64,000 nt of DNA. Source: Umezawaea sp049997955 (lineage in GTDB: Bacteria; Actinomycetota; Actinomycetes; Mycobacteriales; Pseudonocardiaceae). The stretch is taken from positions 440,747-504,746 of the forward strand of contig JAEBDY010000007.1 of assembly GCA_049997955.1 (NCBI GenBank), written 5' to 3'. The position numbers and the translations under genes were made by a program. Under the pieces are notes generated by a model. It did not search any database. It saw only the letters and a program-made list of their open reading frames with translations, and was not told the DNA's origin. Positions within the stretch are counted from its first letter, which is position 1. Each line of letters begins with the position of its first letter. Positions 17,443 to 25,594 of this stretch are shown in pieces.

Positions 17443-18192
17443 ATGACCGAGGAGATCGACCTGCCCGCCCAGGTGACCCTGCTGTGGGGGTTGCGGGAGC
17501 CGACGCGGCGCGGGCGGAAACCGTCGCTCACGGTCGCCGACATCACCCGCGCCGCGGTCGAGCTCGCGGACGCCGAAGGGCTCGGCGCGGTGTCCATGGC
17601 GAAGGTCGCCGAACGGCTCGGCAACTCCACGATGGCGCTCTACCGGTACGTGGCGAGCAAGCGCGACCTGCTGCTGCTCATGGCCGACTCGGCGATCGGG
17701 TCCGCACCCGCGCTGCCGGGGGGCCTGGACTGGCGGGACGCGTTGACGCTGTGGGTGCGCGGTGTGCTCCGCGTCCTGCACGCGCATCCGTGGGTCGTCC
17801 GGCTCCCCATCAGCGGGCCGCCGCTGGGGCCGAACAACCTGTCGTGGTTCGACAGCGCTCTGGGAGCGCTCGGGGACACCGGGCTGACCGAGGAGGAGAA
17901 GGTCGGCGTGGTCATGGGGTTGCTGACCTACGTGCAGGGCGAGGCGCGGATGAGCATCGACCTGGCCGCCGGCTACCACGAGAACCCGGAGGCGTTCGGG
18001 CGCCAGTACGGGCTGGCGCTGGCCACCGTGGTCGACCCCCGGCGGTTCCCGGCGTTGAGCGAGGTGGTCGCCTCCGGCGTGTTCGACAGCGACATGGCCT
18101 ACGACGAGGAGGTCGACGGGATGTTCGGGCTGACCCTCTACCTGGACGGCGTGGAGGCCCTCATCGCGCGTGCGAAGGCGGGCAGGGGGTAA
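17443..18192 (+). CDS. TetR family regulator of the ABC exporter
   Basis: A 249-residue regulator with an N-terminal extension (MTEEIDLPAQVTLLWGLREP), then an HTH (AAVELADAEGLGAVSMAKVA, then STMALYRYVASKRDLL) and a long ligand domain of the tetracycline-repressor C-terminal type. GAGAGGGAG precedes ATG 17443 and TAGACT (17416-17421) may be its -10. It is divergent from the DrrAB-like exporter and probably represses both genes through the nested palindrome at 17354-17393. Confidence 0.92.
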   Translation: MTEEIDLPAQVTLLWGLREPTRRGRKPSLTVADITRAAVELADAEGLGAVSMAKVAERLGNSTMALYRYVASKRDLLLLMADSAIGSAPALPGGLDWRDALTLWVRGVLRVLHAHPWVVRLPISGPPLGPNNLSWFDSALGALGDTGLTEEEKVGVVMGLLTYVQGEARMSIDLAAGYHENPEAFGRQYGLALATVVDPRRFPALSEVVASGVFDSDMAYDEEVDGMFGLTLYLDGVEALIARAKAGRG

Positions 18193-18360
18193 CGCCGAGG
18201 ACACGGTTTCCCCAACGGTCCGGTACGGACGCGGCCGTGACGCGCATTTTCCCCACCACGTCGATTTCGATGGTGGGAACACGTATTTGTCACCCGTCCG
18301 GACGCTCTATGTCTGGTGGTTGGTCATTGCCGGTCGTCGAGGAAGTGATGGGGGCCTGGG

Positions 18361-19230
18361 ATGAGCGTCGCGGTCCACGGTTCATTCGGGTCCACGGGGC
18401 CGATCGACACGGCGTCGGACCGCTTCGCGGGCCTCCTGGCGGGCGATGACCGGCCGGGGGTGCGGGTGGTGGCGGTGTCCGACCGGTCCGACCTCGGGCG
18501 GACGCGGCTGCTCGACGCCTACGCGCTGCTGGCGGGCGGGCACGAGCTGCCGGTGATCCGGGGGCGGGCGGGGGAGCGGGGCCTGCCCTACGGGATCTTC
18601 GCGAACGCGTTCGAGCACGCGGACGCCACCCCGGAGGCGTTCACCGAACTGGAGCAGGACGCGAACCTGCTGCTGCGCGGGCTGTTCCGGTCGCTGCGCG
18701 CGGACGGGTGGGCGCGGGAGGCGCTGGGCGTGCCCGACGCCGAGCACCACCGGCTGCACCGGGCCGTGACCGCGGTGCTGGACGCCATGTCCGGGCCCGC
18801 CGGGGCCGTGGTGCTGCTCGACGACGTCCACGACGCCGATCCGGCGTCGATCGCGCTGCTCGACCACCTCGTCCGGCGCGGGCCGCGCACCCCGATCGTG
18901 CTGGTGGTGGCGTACGACCCGAACCGGACCCCGGCGGCGCTGGCCGACGTCCTCGCCGAAGCCGAGCGGAACCGGGCCGACGACCCGATCGCGCCCGTGG
19001 TGAGGCTGCTGGACGTGCCGCGCGACGGCGGCGACCACCGCCTGACCCAGCGGGAGTTCACCGTGCTGTCGGTGCTCGCCGAGGGCCTCACCGCCGACGC
19101 GATCGCCCGCAGGCTCGACATCTCGCCGCGCACCGTCCACCGGCACCTCCAGCACCTGTACCGGAAGCTCGGCACGACGGACCGGCTCGCCACCGTGCTG
19201 CGCGCCAAGTCCCTCGGCCTCGTGCCCTGA
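18361..19230 (+). CDS. LuxR-type regulator with degenerate AAA-like domain
   Basis: A 289-residue protein shaped like a miniature LAL regulator. Residues 1-215 align with the ATPase part: VVLLDDVHDADPASIALLDH is a clear Walker B region. The P-loop position reads SDRSDLGRTRLLD, lacking the G-x4-GK[ST] lysine. The C-terminal LuxR HTH (LTQREFTVLSVLAEGLTADA, then RRLDISPRTVHRHLQHLYRK) is intact. It is much shorter than the roughly 900-residue LAL proteins, so ATP-independent control is possible. Convergent with the SDR gene. Confidence 0.85.
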   Translation: MSVAVHGSFGSTGPIDTASDRFAGLLAGDDRPGVRVVAVSDRSDLGRTRLLDAYALLAGGHELPVIRGRAGERGLPYGIFANAFEHADATPEAFTELEQDANLLLRGLFRSLRADGWAREALGVPDAEHHRLHRAVTAVLDAMSGPAGAVVLLDDVHDADPASIALLDHLVRRGPRTPIVLVVAYDPNRTPAALADVLAEAERNRADDPIAPVVRLLDVPRDGGDHRLTQREFTVLSVLAEGLTADAIARRLDISPRTVHRHLQHLYRKLGTTDRLATVLRAKSLGLVP

Positions 19231-19239
19231 GCCCGCGCG

Positions 19240-20088
19240 TCAGAGCCGCCAGCGGTCCCGACCGGGAGGTTCGGCGGTGGCGCGCAGCTCGTCGTCGAAC
19301 GCGCGGGCGACGTCCTCCACCGACCAGTCGTCGCGGACCAGCACCGGTTCCTTCACCGCCATCTGGCGCACCAGCACGAGCTTGCCGTCGACCAGCCGGA
19401 CCAGCTGCCCGGTGATCCCGGCGGAGAGGTCGCTGAGCAGGTAGGTCACCACCGGCGCCATCCGCTCCGGCGTCTGGGCGGGATCGCTGATCCGCGCCGC
19501 CCTCGGGTCCGAGTCCATCATCGGCGTCCACGCCAGCGGGCAGAACGCGTTGACCCGCACCCCGTGCTCGGCGAGCGCCGCGGCCCACGAGAACGTCATC
19601 GCCGCGACCGCGCCCTTGGACGCCGAGTACGCGGTCGCGCCCGCCCGGCCGAGCATCGCGCCCGACGCCACGGTGACGATCACCCCGCCGCCTTGGGCGT
19701 GCATCGCCTTCGCCGCGGCCGACCCGCAGAACATCGTCCCCAGCACGTTGACCTCGATCACCGCCCGCATCCGGTCCGGGTCCTCGGTCCACGGGTCGGC
19801 GAAGTCCGCCAGCCCCGCGTTGGCGACCAGCCCGTCGATCGCCCCGAACTCGGCCGCGCACTGCTCGACGAGCGCCGTCGCCCGGTCGGCGTCGGCCACG
19901 GAGTCGCCGTTGGCGACCGCCCGGCCACCGGCCTCCCGGATCTCCGACACGACTTCCTCGGCCGACTCCCCGTCCACGTCGTTCACGACGACGGAGGCCC
20001 CCGCCTCCGCCGCGTGCAGCGCGTACGCCCGCCCCAGACCCCGCCCGGCCCCGGTGACGACCACGGCCTTCCCCTTGAGCACTCCCAT
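19240..20088 (-). CDS. short-chain dehydrogenase/reductase
   Basis: A 282-residue classical SDR. It shows the cofactor motif TGAGRGLGRAYALHAAE, the NDVDG strand end (NAD preference suggested by the aspartate), VANAG, and the catalytic Ser...YSASK tetrad segment. The C-terminus is longer than in minimal SDRs, resembling the 3-hydroxyacyl-CoA dehydrogenase-type group. Substrate unknown. Starts at ATG 20088 and diverges from the coiled-coil gene. Confidence 0.9.
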   Translation of the reverse strand: MGVLKGKAVVVTGAGRGLGRAYALHAAEAGASVVVNDVDGESAEEVVSEIREAGGRAVANGDSVADADRATALVEQCAAEFGAIDGLVANAGLADFADPWTEDPDRMRAVIEVNVLGTMFCGSAAAKAMHAQGGGVIVTVASGAMLGRAGATAYSASKGAVAAMTFSWAAALAEHGVRVNAFCPLAWTPMMDSDPRAARISDPAQTPERMAPVVTYLLSDLSAGITGQLVRLVDGKLVLVRQMAVKEPVLVRDDWSVEDVARAFDDELRATAEPPGRDRWRL

Positions 20089-20200
20089 CCGCCCAGTGTG
20101 GCGACTGACCGCGTTCTGTCCAGGAAACGACCCGGAAGCGCGGTTCCGGCCGTGGCAAAGTTGATCGCGGTCATTCGACTACGACAAAGGGTTGGCAATC

Positions 20201-21049
20201 ATGACGATGCTGTCGCGCGCGGTGCGGGGAATCCTCCGAGGCCGGTACCGGGTCGACCGAAAACCAGGCCCCGAGCCGGACCGAAGACACGTCGAGGTCC
20301 CCGTGCCGGAGGCGGTGCTCGAACCGGCCCCCTCGCGCGAACCGACGGAACTCGAGGAACTGCTGGTCATGGCCGACGCCGAACTGGCCGAGAAGCAGGA
20401 GGAGCTCGACGAGCTCGACCGCAGGTACCAGGAGGCCGTCGAGGGCCAGTGCAGGCTGGAAGAGGAGAACAACCGGCTGCGCGGACGGCTGACCACCGTC
20501 TACCGAGGACTGTCGCCCGAGGACGCTGCCCCGACGTGCGCGCCGCCCGCGAGCGCCGACTCGCCGTCCCACGCGGCGGCCCTGGCGCGCAGGCACCTCT
20601 CCGACCACCTCTGGTTCCCACCCGAGGCGTGCGTGGGCCTGGACAAGATCGACAACATGCCCGAGTCCCGCACGTGGGGCGAGAACGCGTGGCGCGGCTT
20701 CCTCGCCCTGCACGCCTACGGCGAAGCGCTCGCGGGTGAGGAGAACCCCGGCAACTTCCGCGCGTGGTGCGAGAACTCCCACCACCGGCACGTGTGGCCG
20801 TCGAACGCGAAGAAGCTCGCGATGAGCGAGAGCAAGACCGTCGGCAGGTCGGGCCGGATGAGCGCGAAGCGCATGTTCCCGGTGGACCCGGAGTACGACC
20901 CCGCAGGCGAGGTCTTCATGGAGGCCCACCTGAAGATCGGCGTCGGCCGCGGCACCCTGCTGCCCCGCGTGTACTTCGTCGCCGACCGCGGGACCGCCAA
21001 GGTGTACGTCGGCTACTTCGGCCCGCACGTGCCGAACACCCTCACGTAG
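20201..21049 (+). CDS. hypothetical protein with coiled coil and conserved C-terminal domain
   Basis: A 282-residue protein of unknown function. Residues about 45-100 form a charged coiled coil (LEELLVMADAELAEKQEELD and on). A Pro/Ala linker leads to a globular C-terminal domain rich in aromatic residues (HLSDHLWFPPEACVGLDKI, then RVYFVADRGTAKVYVGYFGP). No membrane helix or signal is present. ATG 20201 lies 10 nt after AAAGG; a TTG 9 nt earlier is the alternative. I do not recognise the C-terminal family. Confidence 0.75.
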   Translation: MTMLSRAVRGILRGRYRVDRKPGPEPDRRHVEVPVPEAVLEPAPSREPTELEELLVMADAELAEKQEELDELDRRYQEAVEGQCRLEEENNRLRGRLTTVYRGLSPEDAAPTCAPPASADSPSHAAALARRHLSDHLWFPPEACVGLDKIDNMPESRTWGENAWRGFLALHAYGEALAGEENPGNFRAWCENSHHRHVWPSNAKKLAMSESKTVGRSGRMSAKRMFPVDPEYDPAGEVFMEAHLKIGVGRGTLLPRVYFVADRGTAKVYVGYFGPHVPNTLT

Positions 21050-21087
21050 GCGGCGCGGCCCGGTGGAGAGCCAGGTGGTGCCAACTT

Positions 21088-21134
21088 GAGCCAATATGGC
21101 TCGCTTTGGCGTCACGGATGTGCCATCATGGCAC
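21088..21134. promoter_or_regulatory. twin palindromic operators before the P450 gene
   Basis: Two 15-bp perfect palindromes of one design, GAGCCA-ATA-TGGCTC (21088-21102) and GTGCCA-TCA-TGGCAC (21120-21134), have centres 32 bp apart, about three helical turns. They lie 87-133 bp before the P450 start. No regulator gene is directly adjacent. Confidence 0.65.
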
Positions 21135-21220
21135 CACGGACCTGGTCCGCGGTGTGGGTGGCCTCGGCCGCGAACTCGCGGTGACCAGGCCGTCGCGCAT
21201 CCACCACGAGAGGAAATCCG

Positions 21221-22444
21221 ATGAGTCAACCGGTTCCCGTCCCGCAGGGCCTGCCCGTGGAGCGCGATGCGGGGCCCTTCGACCCGCCGCGCGACATCAC
21301 CCGGCTGCGCGACGCCCGTCCGGTCAGCCCCCTGGCCTTCCCCGACGGTCACGAGGGCTGGATCGTCACCGGCTACGACGCGGTCCGCAGGCTCATGGCC
21401 GACACCCGCTTCAGCTCCCGCCAGGACATCGGCCCCCTCCACGTGCCGTTCGAGGTCCCCGGCATGCCCGCCGCCGAACCGTCCCCGCAGATCCCCGGCG
21501 TGTTCATCGCCATGGACCCGCCGGACCACACCCGGCTGCGGCGCATGCTCACCGGCGCCTTCACCGTCAAGCGCATGAACCAGCTCGAAGCGCACATCGT
21601 CGACATCGTCGAGCGGCGACTGGACGAGATGGCGAGCCTGGCCCCGCCGGTCGACCTGGTCCAGGAGTTCGCGCTGCCGGTGCCCTCGCTGGTGATCTGC
21701 GAACTGCTCGGCGTCCCCTACTCCGACCGGGAGGGCTTCCAGCGCGACTCCGCCCAGTTCCTGGTCAAGGACCAGCCGATCGAGGAGAAGATCGCCGCGT
21801 ACACCGGCCTGACCACGTTCCTGGCCGAGCTGGTCACGAGCAAGCGCGCGGCCCCCGACGAGGACATCCTGTCCGACCTGGCCCGCAACGACGACCTCAC
21901 CATCGAGGAGCTGACGGGGATCGCCTTCCTGCTGCTGCTCGCGGGCCACGAGACGACCGCCAACATGCTGGCGCTGGGCACCTTCGCGCTCCTGGAGCAC
22001 CCCGAGCAGATGGCCGCACTGCGCGCCGACCCGGACCTGATGCCCGGTGCCGTCGAGGAACTCCTGCGCTACCTGTCCATCGCCGACATCTTCTACCGCT
22101 ACGCGACGGAGGACATCGAGCTCGGTGGCGAGACGATCGGCAAGGGGTCGACGGTCCTCGTCTCGCTGCTGGCCGCCAACCACGACCCCCTGCGCTTCGA
22201 CGACCCCGACACCCTGGACGTCCACCGCAACGCCCGCGGTCACCTGTCCTTCGGCCACGGCATCCACCAGTGCCTCGGCCAGCAACTGGCCCGCCTGGAG
22301 ATGCGCGCCGGGTTCGCCGGACTGCTGCGCCGCTTCCCGACCCTCCAGCTCGCGATCCCCGCTGGCGACGTGAGGCTCAAGACCGACATGAACATCTACG
22401 GCGTCCACGACCTACCGGTCACCTGGGCGGAAACGGCTCGGTAG
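21221..22444 (+). CDS. cytochrome P450 (bacterial class I)
   Basis: A 407-residue soluble P450. It has the I-helix oxygen-activation motif AGHETTANM, the K-helix EELLRYLS region (E-x-x-R) and the heme-cysteine loop FGHGIHQCLGQQLARLE. The overall form resembles CYP105/CYP107-type hydroxylases. GAGAGGAAA precedes ATG 21221. No ferredoxin gene is adjacent, so electrons must come from elsewhere. Two palindromes upstream suggest ligand-dependent control. Confidence 0.94.
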   Translation: MSQPVPVPQGLPVERDAGPFDPPRDITRLRDARPVSPLAFPDGHEGWIVTGYDAVRRLMADTRFSSRQDIGPLHVPFEVPGMPAAEPSPQIPGVFIAMDPPDHTRLRRMLTGAFTVKRMNQLEAHIVDIVERRLDEMASLAPPVDLVQEFALPVPSLVICELLGVPYSDREGFQRDSAQFLVKDQPIEEKIAAYTGLTTFLAELVTSKRAAPDEDILSDLARNDDLTIEELTGIAFLLLLAGHETTANMLALGTFALLEHPEQMAALRADPDLMPGAVEELLRYLSIADIFYRYATEDIELGGETIGKGSTVLVSLLAANHDPLRFDDPDTLDVHRNARGHLSFGHGIHQCLGQQLARLEMRAGFAGLLRRFPTLQLAIPAGDVRLKTDMNIYGVHDLPVTWAETAR

Positions 22445-22561
22445 CACCGTTGACCGGGCCTGGCGGGCGAACCGGTCGACCTTTCGCGGGAACTCCGGCA
22501 CCGTGCGGTACGACTACCCACGGGATGCTGTGCACCGACCGGACCACGAAGGGCTCACCAG

Positions 22562-23140
22562 ATGAACCTCCGACGCCTTGGCGCCGCTCTGCTGCTCACC
22601 GGCCTGGCACTGGCGGGCACGGCCACGCCCGCGTCCGCGCACGCCGAACTCCTGGGCAGCGACCCGGCCACAGGGGTTTTGCTGTCCGAGGCGCCGAAGC
22701 AGATCGTGCTGACCTTCAGCGAAGCGGTGGGCCTGCCCGCGAACCCGATCTCCGTGACCGGGCCGGACGGCTCGACGTGGAAGATCGGCCAGGTGACCGC
22801 CGCGGGCCCCGTGATCACCGTCCCGGTGGAGGCCACCGGCCCCGCGGGCGAGTACGTGGTCGACTACAAGGTGATCTCCGCCGACGGTGACGAGATCGGC
22901 GACAAGCTCCGCTTCGCCCTGGCCACCGCCGCGACCCCGAGCACGACCTCCGCCGCGCCCACCACCACGACCACCACCGCACCCACGACGACGAGCGCCT
23001 CCGCCGCCCCGTCGGCGTCCAGCGCGCCCGCGGACGACGACGGCGGCATCCCGCTGGTGGCGTGGATCCTCGGCGCGGTCGTCCTGGCGGGCGCGGGCGC
23101 GTTCGCGGGCCTGCGCCTCGGGAAGTCGAAGGCGGGGTGA
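22562..23140 (+). CDS. CopC-domain copper-binding membrane-anchored protein
   Basis: A 192-residue exported protein. The signal peptide (residues 1-26) ends in ASA, leaving a mature N-terminal His (HAEL), the CopC copper ligand. The CopC beta-sandwich follows (SDPATGVLLSEAP, then LTFSEAVGLPANPISV, then VDYKVISADGDEIGD). A Thr/Ser/Ala-rich linker (about 120-160) leads to one C-terminal helix (VAWILGAVVLAGAGAFAGL) and a basic tail. No CopD gene is adjacent. It probably handles copper on the outer membrane face. Confidence 0.88.
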   Translation: MNLRRLGAALLLTGLALAGTATPASAHAELLGSDPATGVLLSEAPKQIVLTFSEAVGLPANPISVTGPDGSTWKIGQVTAAGPVITVPVEATGPAGEYVVDYKVISADGDEIGDKLRFALATAATPSTTSAAPTTTTTTAPTTTSASAAPSASSAPADDDGGIPLVAWILGAVVLAGAGAFAGLRLGKSKAG

Positions 23141-23144
23141 CCAC

Positions 23145-23179
23145 CCGTGGACTCCGCCGGGCAACGGCGGAGTCCACGG
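23145..23179 (+). terminator. terminator hairpin after the CopC gene
   Basis: A perfect 15-bp stem (CCGTGGACTCCGCCG with CGGCGGAGTCCACGG) with a 5-nt loop, 5 nt after the stop codon. Confidence 0.85.
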
Positions 23180-23231
23180 CTTCGGGGGCTCGGGAGTCCC
23201 GGCGGCCGTTCGCCGTCGCGGGCGGCCGAGG

Positions 23232-23742
23232 TCACCTGCCCCGGTCTGCCGGGATGTTCGCGGTGGCCGACCCGTCGGATGTCAGGATGCCCGCCGAGGT
23301 CCGCGAACCCGCCGTGATCTCGTTGTCGAGTGCGGCGTGGTCGACGGTCGCGTCGTACTCGGCCGTCTCCGAGCCGGTGGCGCCGAGCGGCTGGCAGACC
23401 TCCAGGAACGTGTACGCCTTGCGACAGCGCCAGTGCCCGCAGGGCCGCCTCCAGGACGAGTCCGCCGCGGTCGGCCAGGTCGTTCGCGCGCAGCGGCTCC
23501 GCAGGCACGACGGTGACGCGGGCCAGCCGTCCGCTCTGGTCGGTGGCGTCGATCGTCGGTTCCACCAGCAGCGCGTCCTCGTGACCGCTGAAGTCGGAGA
23601 ACTCCCGGAACACGAACTTCTTCTCGAAGCCGAGGAACGTCTCCCCGGTGGGATCCGGACGGGGGTGATCTTCGCCGGTGCCCGCGTTGTGGTGAAACGA
23701 AGTGGAGCGACGATCGACGGGTGGATCGTGGAACCGCGGCAC
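23232..23742 (-). pseudogene. frameshifted hypothetical gene
   Basis: Two minus-strand frames give one continuous protein-like sequence only if joined near 23425. The first frame runs from about GTG 23742 and contains GFEKKFVFREFSDFSGHEDA and ARVTVVPAEPLRANDLADR. The second contains YTFLEVCQPLGATGSETAEY and ends at 23232. Codon use is typical on each side of the junction. I do not recognise the family. It begins 7 nt after the stop of the 23750 gene, so the two may once have formed an operon. A sequencing error is the alternative. Confidence 0.45.
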
Positions 23743-23749
23743 GACGTGA

Positions 23750-24178
23750 TCAGCGCGGTGACACCAGCGGGTTGACCTGCCAGCGCCCGTCCTCGTTCGT
23801 CGTGGGCAGGTGGGCGGTGAGGCCGTGGTCGTCCCGCACCGCGAGGAACGTCTCCCCGTCCAGTACGACGGCCTCCACGTGCCACGTGCCGTCGTGCTGC
23901 TGCGCGACCAGGTACTCGGCGACGTCGGCGTTGTCCACGACCGGCCCGCCCAGCAGCGGTGTCAGGGCGTCGGCGTGCCCGGAGTTCAGCGCCGACCCGT
24001 ACGCGCGCGCCAGGTCCTGCGGGGACGGCGCTCCCGGTGGTGGTTCGGCGTAGATCCACAGCGCGATGAACAGGACCCACGCCAGCACCCCGCTGAACGC
24101 GAGGACCCGCAGGATCCGGGTGGTGGCCCGCGACTGCGGGCGCGGCTCCGAGCCGATGCCGTACATGGGACAGATCAT
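23750..24178 (-). CDS. hypothetical membrane-anchored protein
   Basis: A 142-residue protein with one N-terminal membrane helix (about residues 24-44, LRVLAFSGVLAWVLFIALWIY), then an extracytoplasmic domain of about 95 residues starting PPPGAPSPQDLARAYGSALN. The domain reads like a small NTF2-like or lipoprotein-type fold (HDGTWHVEAVVLDGETFLAV). Function unknown. Starts at 24178 or the in-frame ATG 24166 are both possible. It diverges from the PRC-barrel gene. Confidence 0.65.
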   Translation of the reverse strand: MICPMYGIGSEPRPQSRATTRILRVLAFSGVLAWVLFIALWIYAEPPPGAPSPQDLARAYGSALNSGHADALTPLLGGPVVDNADVAEYLVAQQHDGTWHVEAVVLDGETFLAVRDDHGLTAHLPTTNEDGRWQVNPLVSPR

Positions 24179-24391
24179 CCACCCCGCCCCGGTGGACCCG
24201 GTGTGACCGGTCGCTCGCCTCGACCTCCCGACGAGGCGCTCGATAGGGGGTCGATCAACTACGGACGGTCCATTCCGCCGCGATGGATTTCTCGTCCGGG
24301 TGGCCTTGGGCCGGAATCCGCGTCGATCCGCTCGACACGGGTAGCCCGGAGCTGGCGAGACGAACAGTCCATTCGGGAGAGAGGTTGTCCG

Positions 24392-25237
24392 ATGATCGAC
24401 CAGAAATCGGTGGAGCGCCTGTACGACTGCGATGTCATCGACGCGCGGGGTGACCGGATCGGCTCCGTCAAGCAGGTCTGGTTGGACGAGGAGAGCGGCC
24501 GACCGGTCTGGGCATCCGTCCACACCGGACTGTTCGGCATGCGGGAGAGCTTCGTCCCCATCCAGGACGCGAAGGTCGAGGACAAGCACATCACCGTGCC
24601 CGTGGAGAAGCAGAAGGTCAAGGACGCGCCGGAGGTGGACGCGTCCGGCGGCATGCTCTCCGACGCGGAACAGGCCAACCTGTACGAGTACTACGGCATG
24701 ATCCCGACCGCCAACACCGGCGACCACGACCGCCTCGGCGGTCGGACCGGGACGAACGAGCGCGCGACCGGGCAGCGGCCCGTGGACCAGCGCGCGACCG
24801 GGCGGCGCTCCGTGGACCAGCCCGCCAACGGTCGGCAGGGCCGCACCGCGGGCGAGCAGGGCATGACCCGCTCCGAGGAGCGGCTGAAGGTCGGCAAGGA
24901 GCAGGTCGAGACCGGTCGCGTCCGCCTGGTCAAGCACACGGTGACCGAGCAGCAGAACATCACCGTCCCGGTCTCCCACGAGGAGGTCCGCGTGGTGCGC
25001 GAGCCCGTCACGTCGACCGACGCGACCGTGCGCGGCAACGCCTTCCGCGACGACGAGACCGAGGTCGTCCTGCACGAGGAGCGGCCGGTGGTCGACAAGG
25101 AGACGGTCGCGGTCGAGCGCATCGGCCTCGGCAAGGAGACCGTCACCGAGCAGCGCACCGTCAGCGGCGAGATCCGCAAGGAGCGGGTCGACGTCGTGGA
25201 CGACACGAAGGGCACGCCGGACAACCGGAAGCGCTAG
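24392..25237 (+). CDS. PRC-barrel and DUF2382 domain stress protein
   Basis: A 281-residue soluble protein. Residues 1-85 form a PRC barrel (RLYDCDVIDARGDRIGSVKQ, then GMRESFVPIQDAKVEDKHI). A low-complexity linker with repeated ERATGQRPVDQ-type units spans about 110-155. The C-terminal DUF2382 domain (RSEERLKVGKEQVETGRVRL, then VSHEEVRVVREPV, then EVVLHEERPVVDKETVAVER) is complete. This architecture is typical of actinobacterial stress-induced proteins of unknown activity. GGGAGAGAGG precedes ATG 24392. Confidence 0.9.
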   Translation: MIDQKSVERLYDCDVIDARGDRIGSVKQVWLDEESGRPVWASVHTGLFGMRESFVPIQDAKVEDKHITVPVEKQKVKDAPEVDASGGMLSDAEQANLYEYYGMIPTANTGDHDRLGGRTGTNERATGQRPVDQRATGRRSVDQPANGRQGRTAGEQGMTRSEERLKVGKEQVETGRVRLVKHTVTEQQNITVPVSHEEVRVVREPVTSTDATVRGNAFRDDETEVVLHEERPVVDKETVAVERIGLGKETVTEQRTVSGEIRKERVDVVDDTKGTPDNRKR

Positions 25238-25240
25238 GAC

Positions 25241-25364
25241 CACGGTGCGGGCGGGGGAGTCGAACCCCCGCCCGCACCGTGCCGGAGACCGCCCGAGTGG
25301 ACCCGAGACCACGGGCGGTGAGTTGTGGTCGGGGCGAAGCCCGCTGCCCGCCCCGACCGCAACT
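25241..25364. terminator. three consecutive hairpins after the PRC-barrel gene
   Basis: Hairpin 1 (25241-25281) has a perfect 17-bp stem with loop AGTCGAA. Hairpin 2 (25289-25318) has a 7-bp stem CCGCCCG/CGGGCGG. Hairpin 3 (25321-25364) has a 16-bp stem with one G-T wobble. The first starts 3 nt after the stop codon and is a strong terminator; the function of the other two is open. Confidence 0.75.
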
Positions 25365-25380
25365 CCTCCAAGATCGACCG

Positions 25381-25506
25381 CGTGACCGCTCGAAGTGTCC
25401 CGAACCCCGGAATGGTCACGGGGGAACACTTCCGAGACCCACCGCGAACACCTCCGTGACCGCTCCGGGGGCTGTTCCGCCCATGGTCACCGGGGAACAC
25501 CCCCGG
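25381..25506. repeat. tandem intergenic repeat with interleaved complementary arms
   Basis: Two copies, offset by 74 bp (about 25381-25434 and 25455-25506), share CGTGACCGCTC, ATGGTCAC and GGGGAACAC. In each, GTGACC pairs with GGTCAC while a second arm pair is interleaved: AAGTGT/ACACTT in copy 1, and GGGGG..GTTCC/GGAAC.CCCCC in copy 2. The remainder of the 25238-25594 gap shows no gene. Confidence 0.6.
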
Positions 25507-25594
25507 CCGCACGCCGATCGCTCGGCGGTAGTTCGGCCCCAGCGCCACCGGTCGCACCCCGATGACCTCGTGGTACCGCCGGAACTCCTCGCCG

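Noticed and set aside
25241..25281. tRNA-like T-arm: the minus strand reads GGGGG-TTCGACT-CCCCC
   Set aside because: The loop matches the T-loop consensus, but the stem simply continues for 17 bp into a terminator hairpin. No D-arm, anticodon arm or separate acceptor strand is present.
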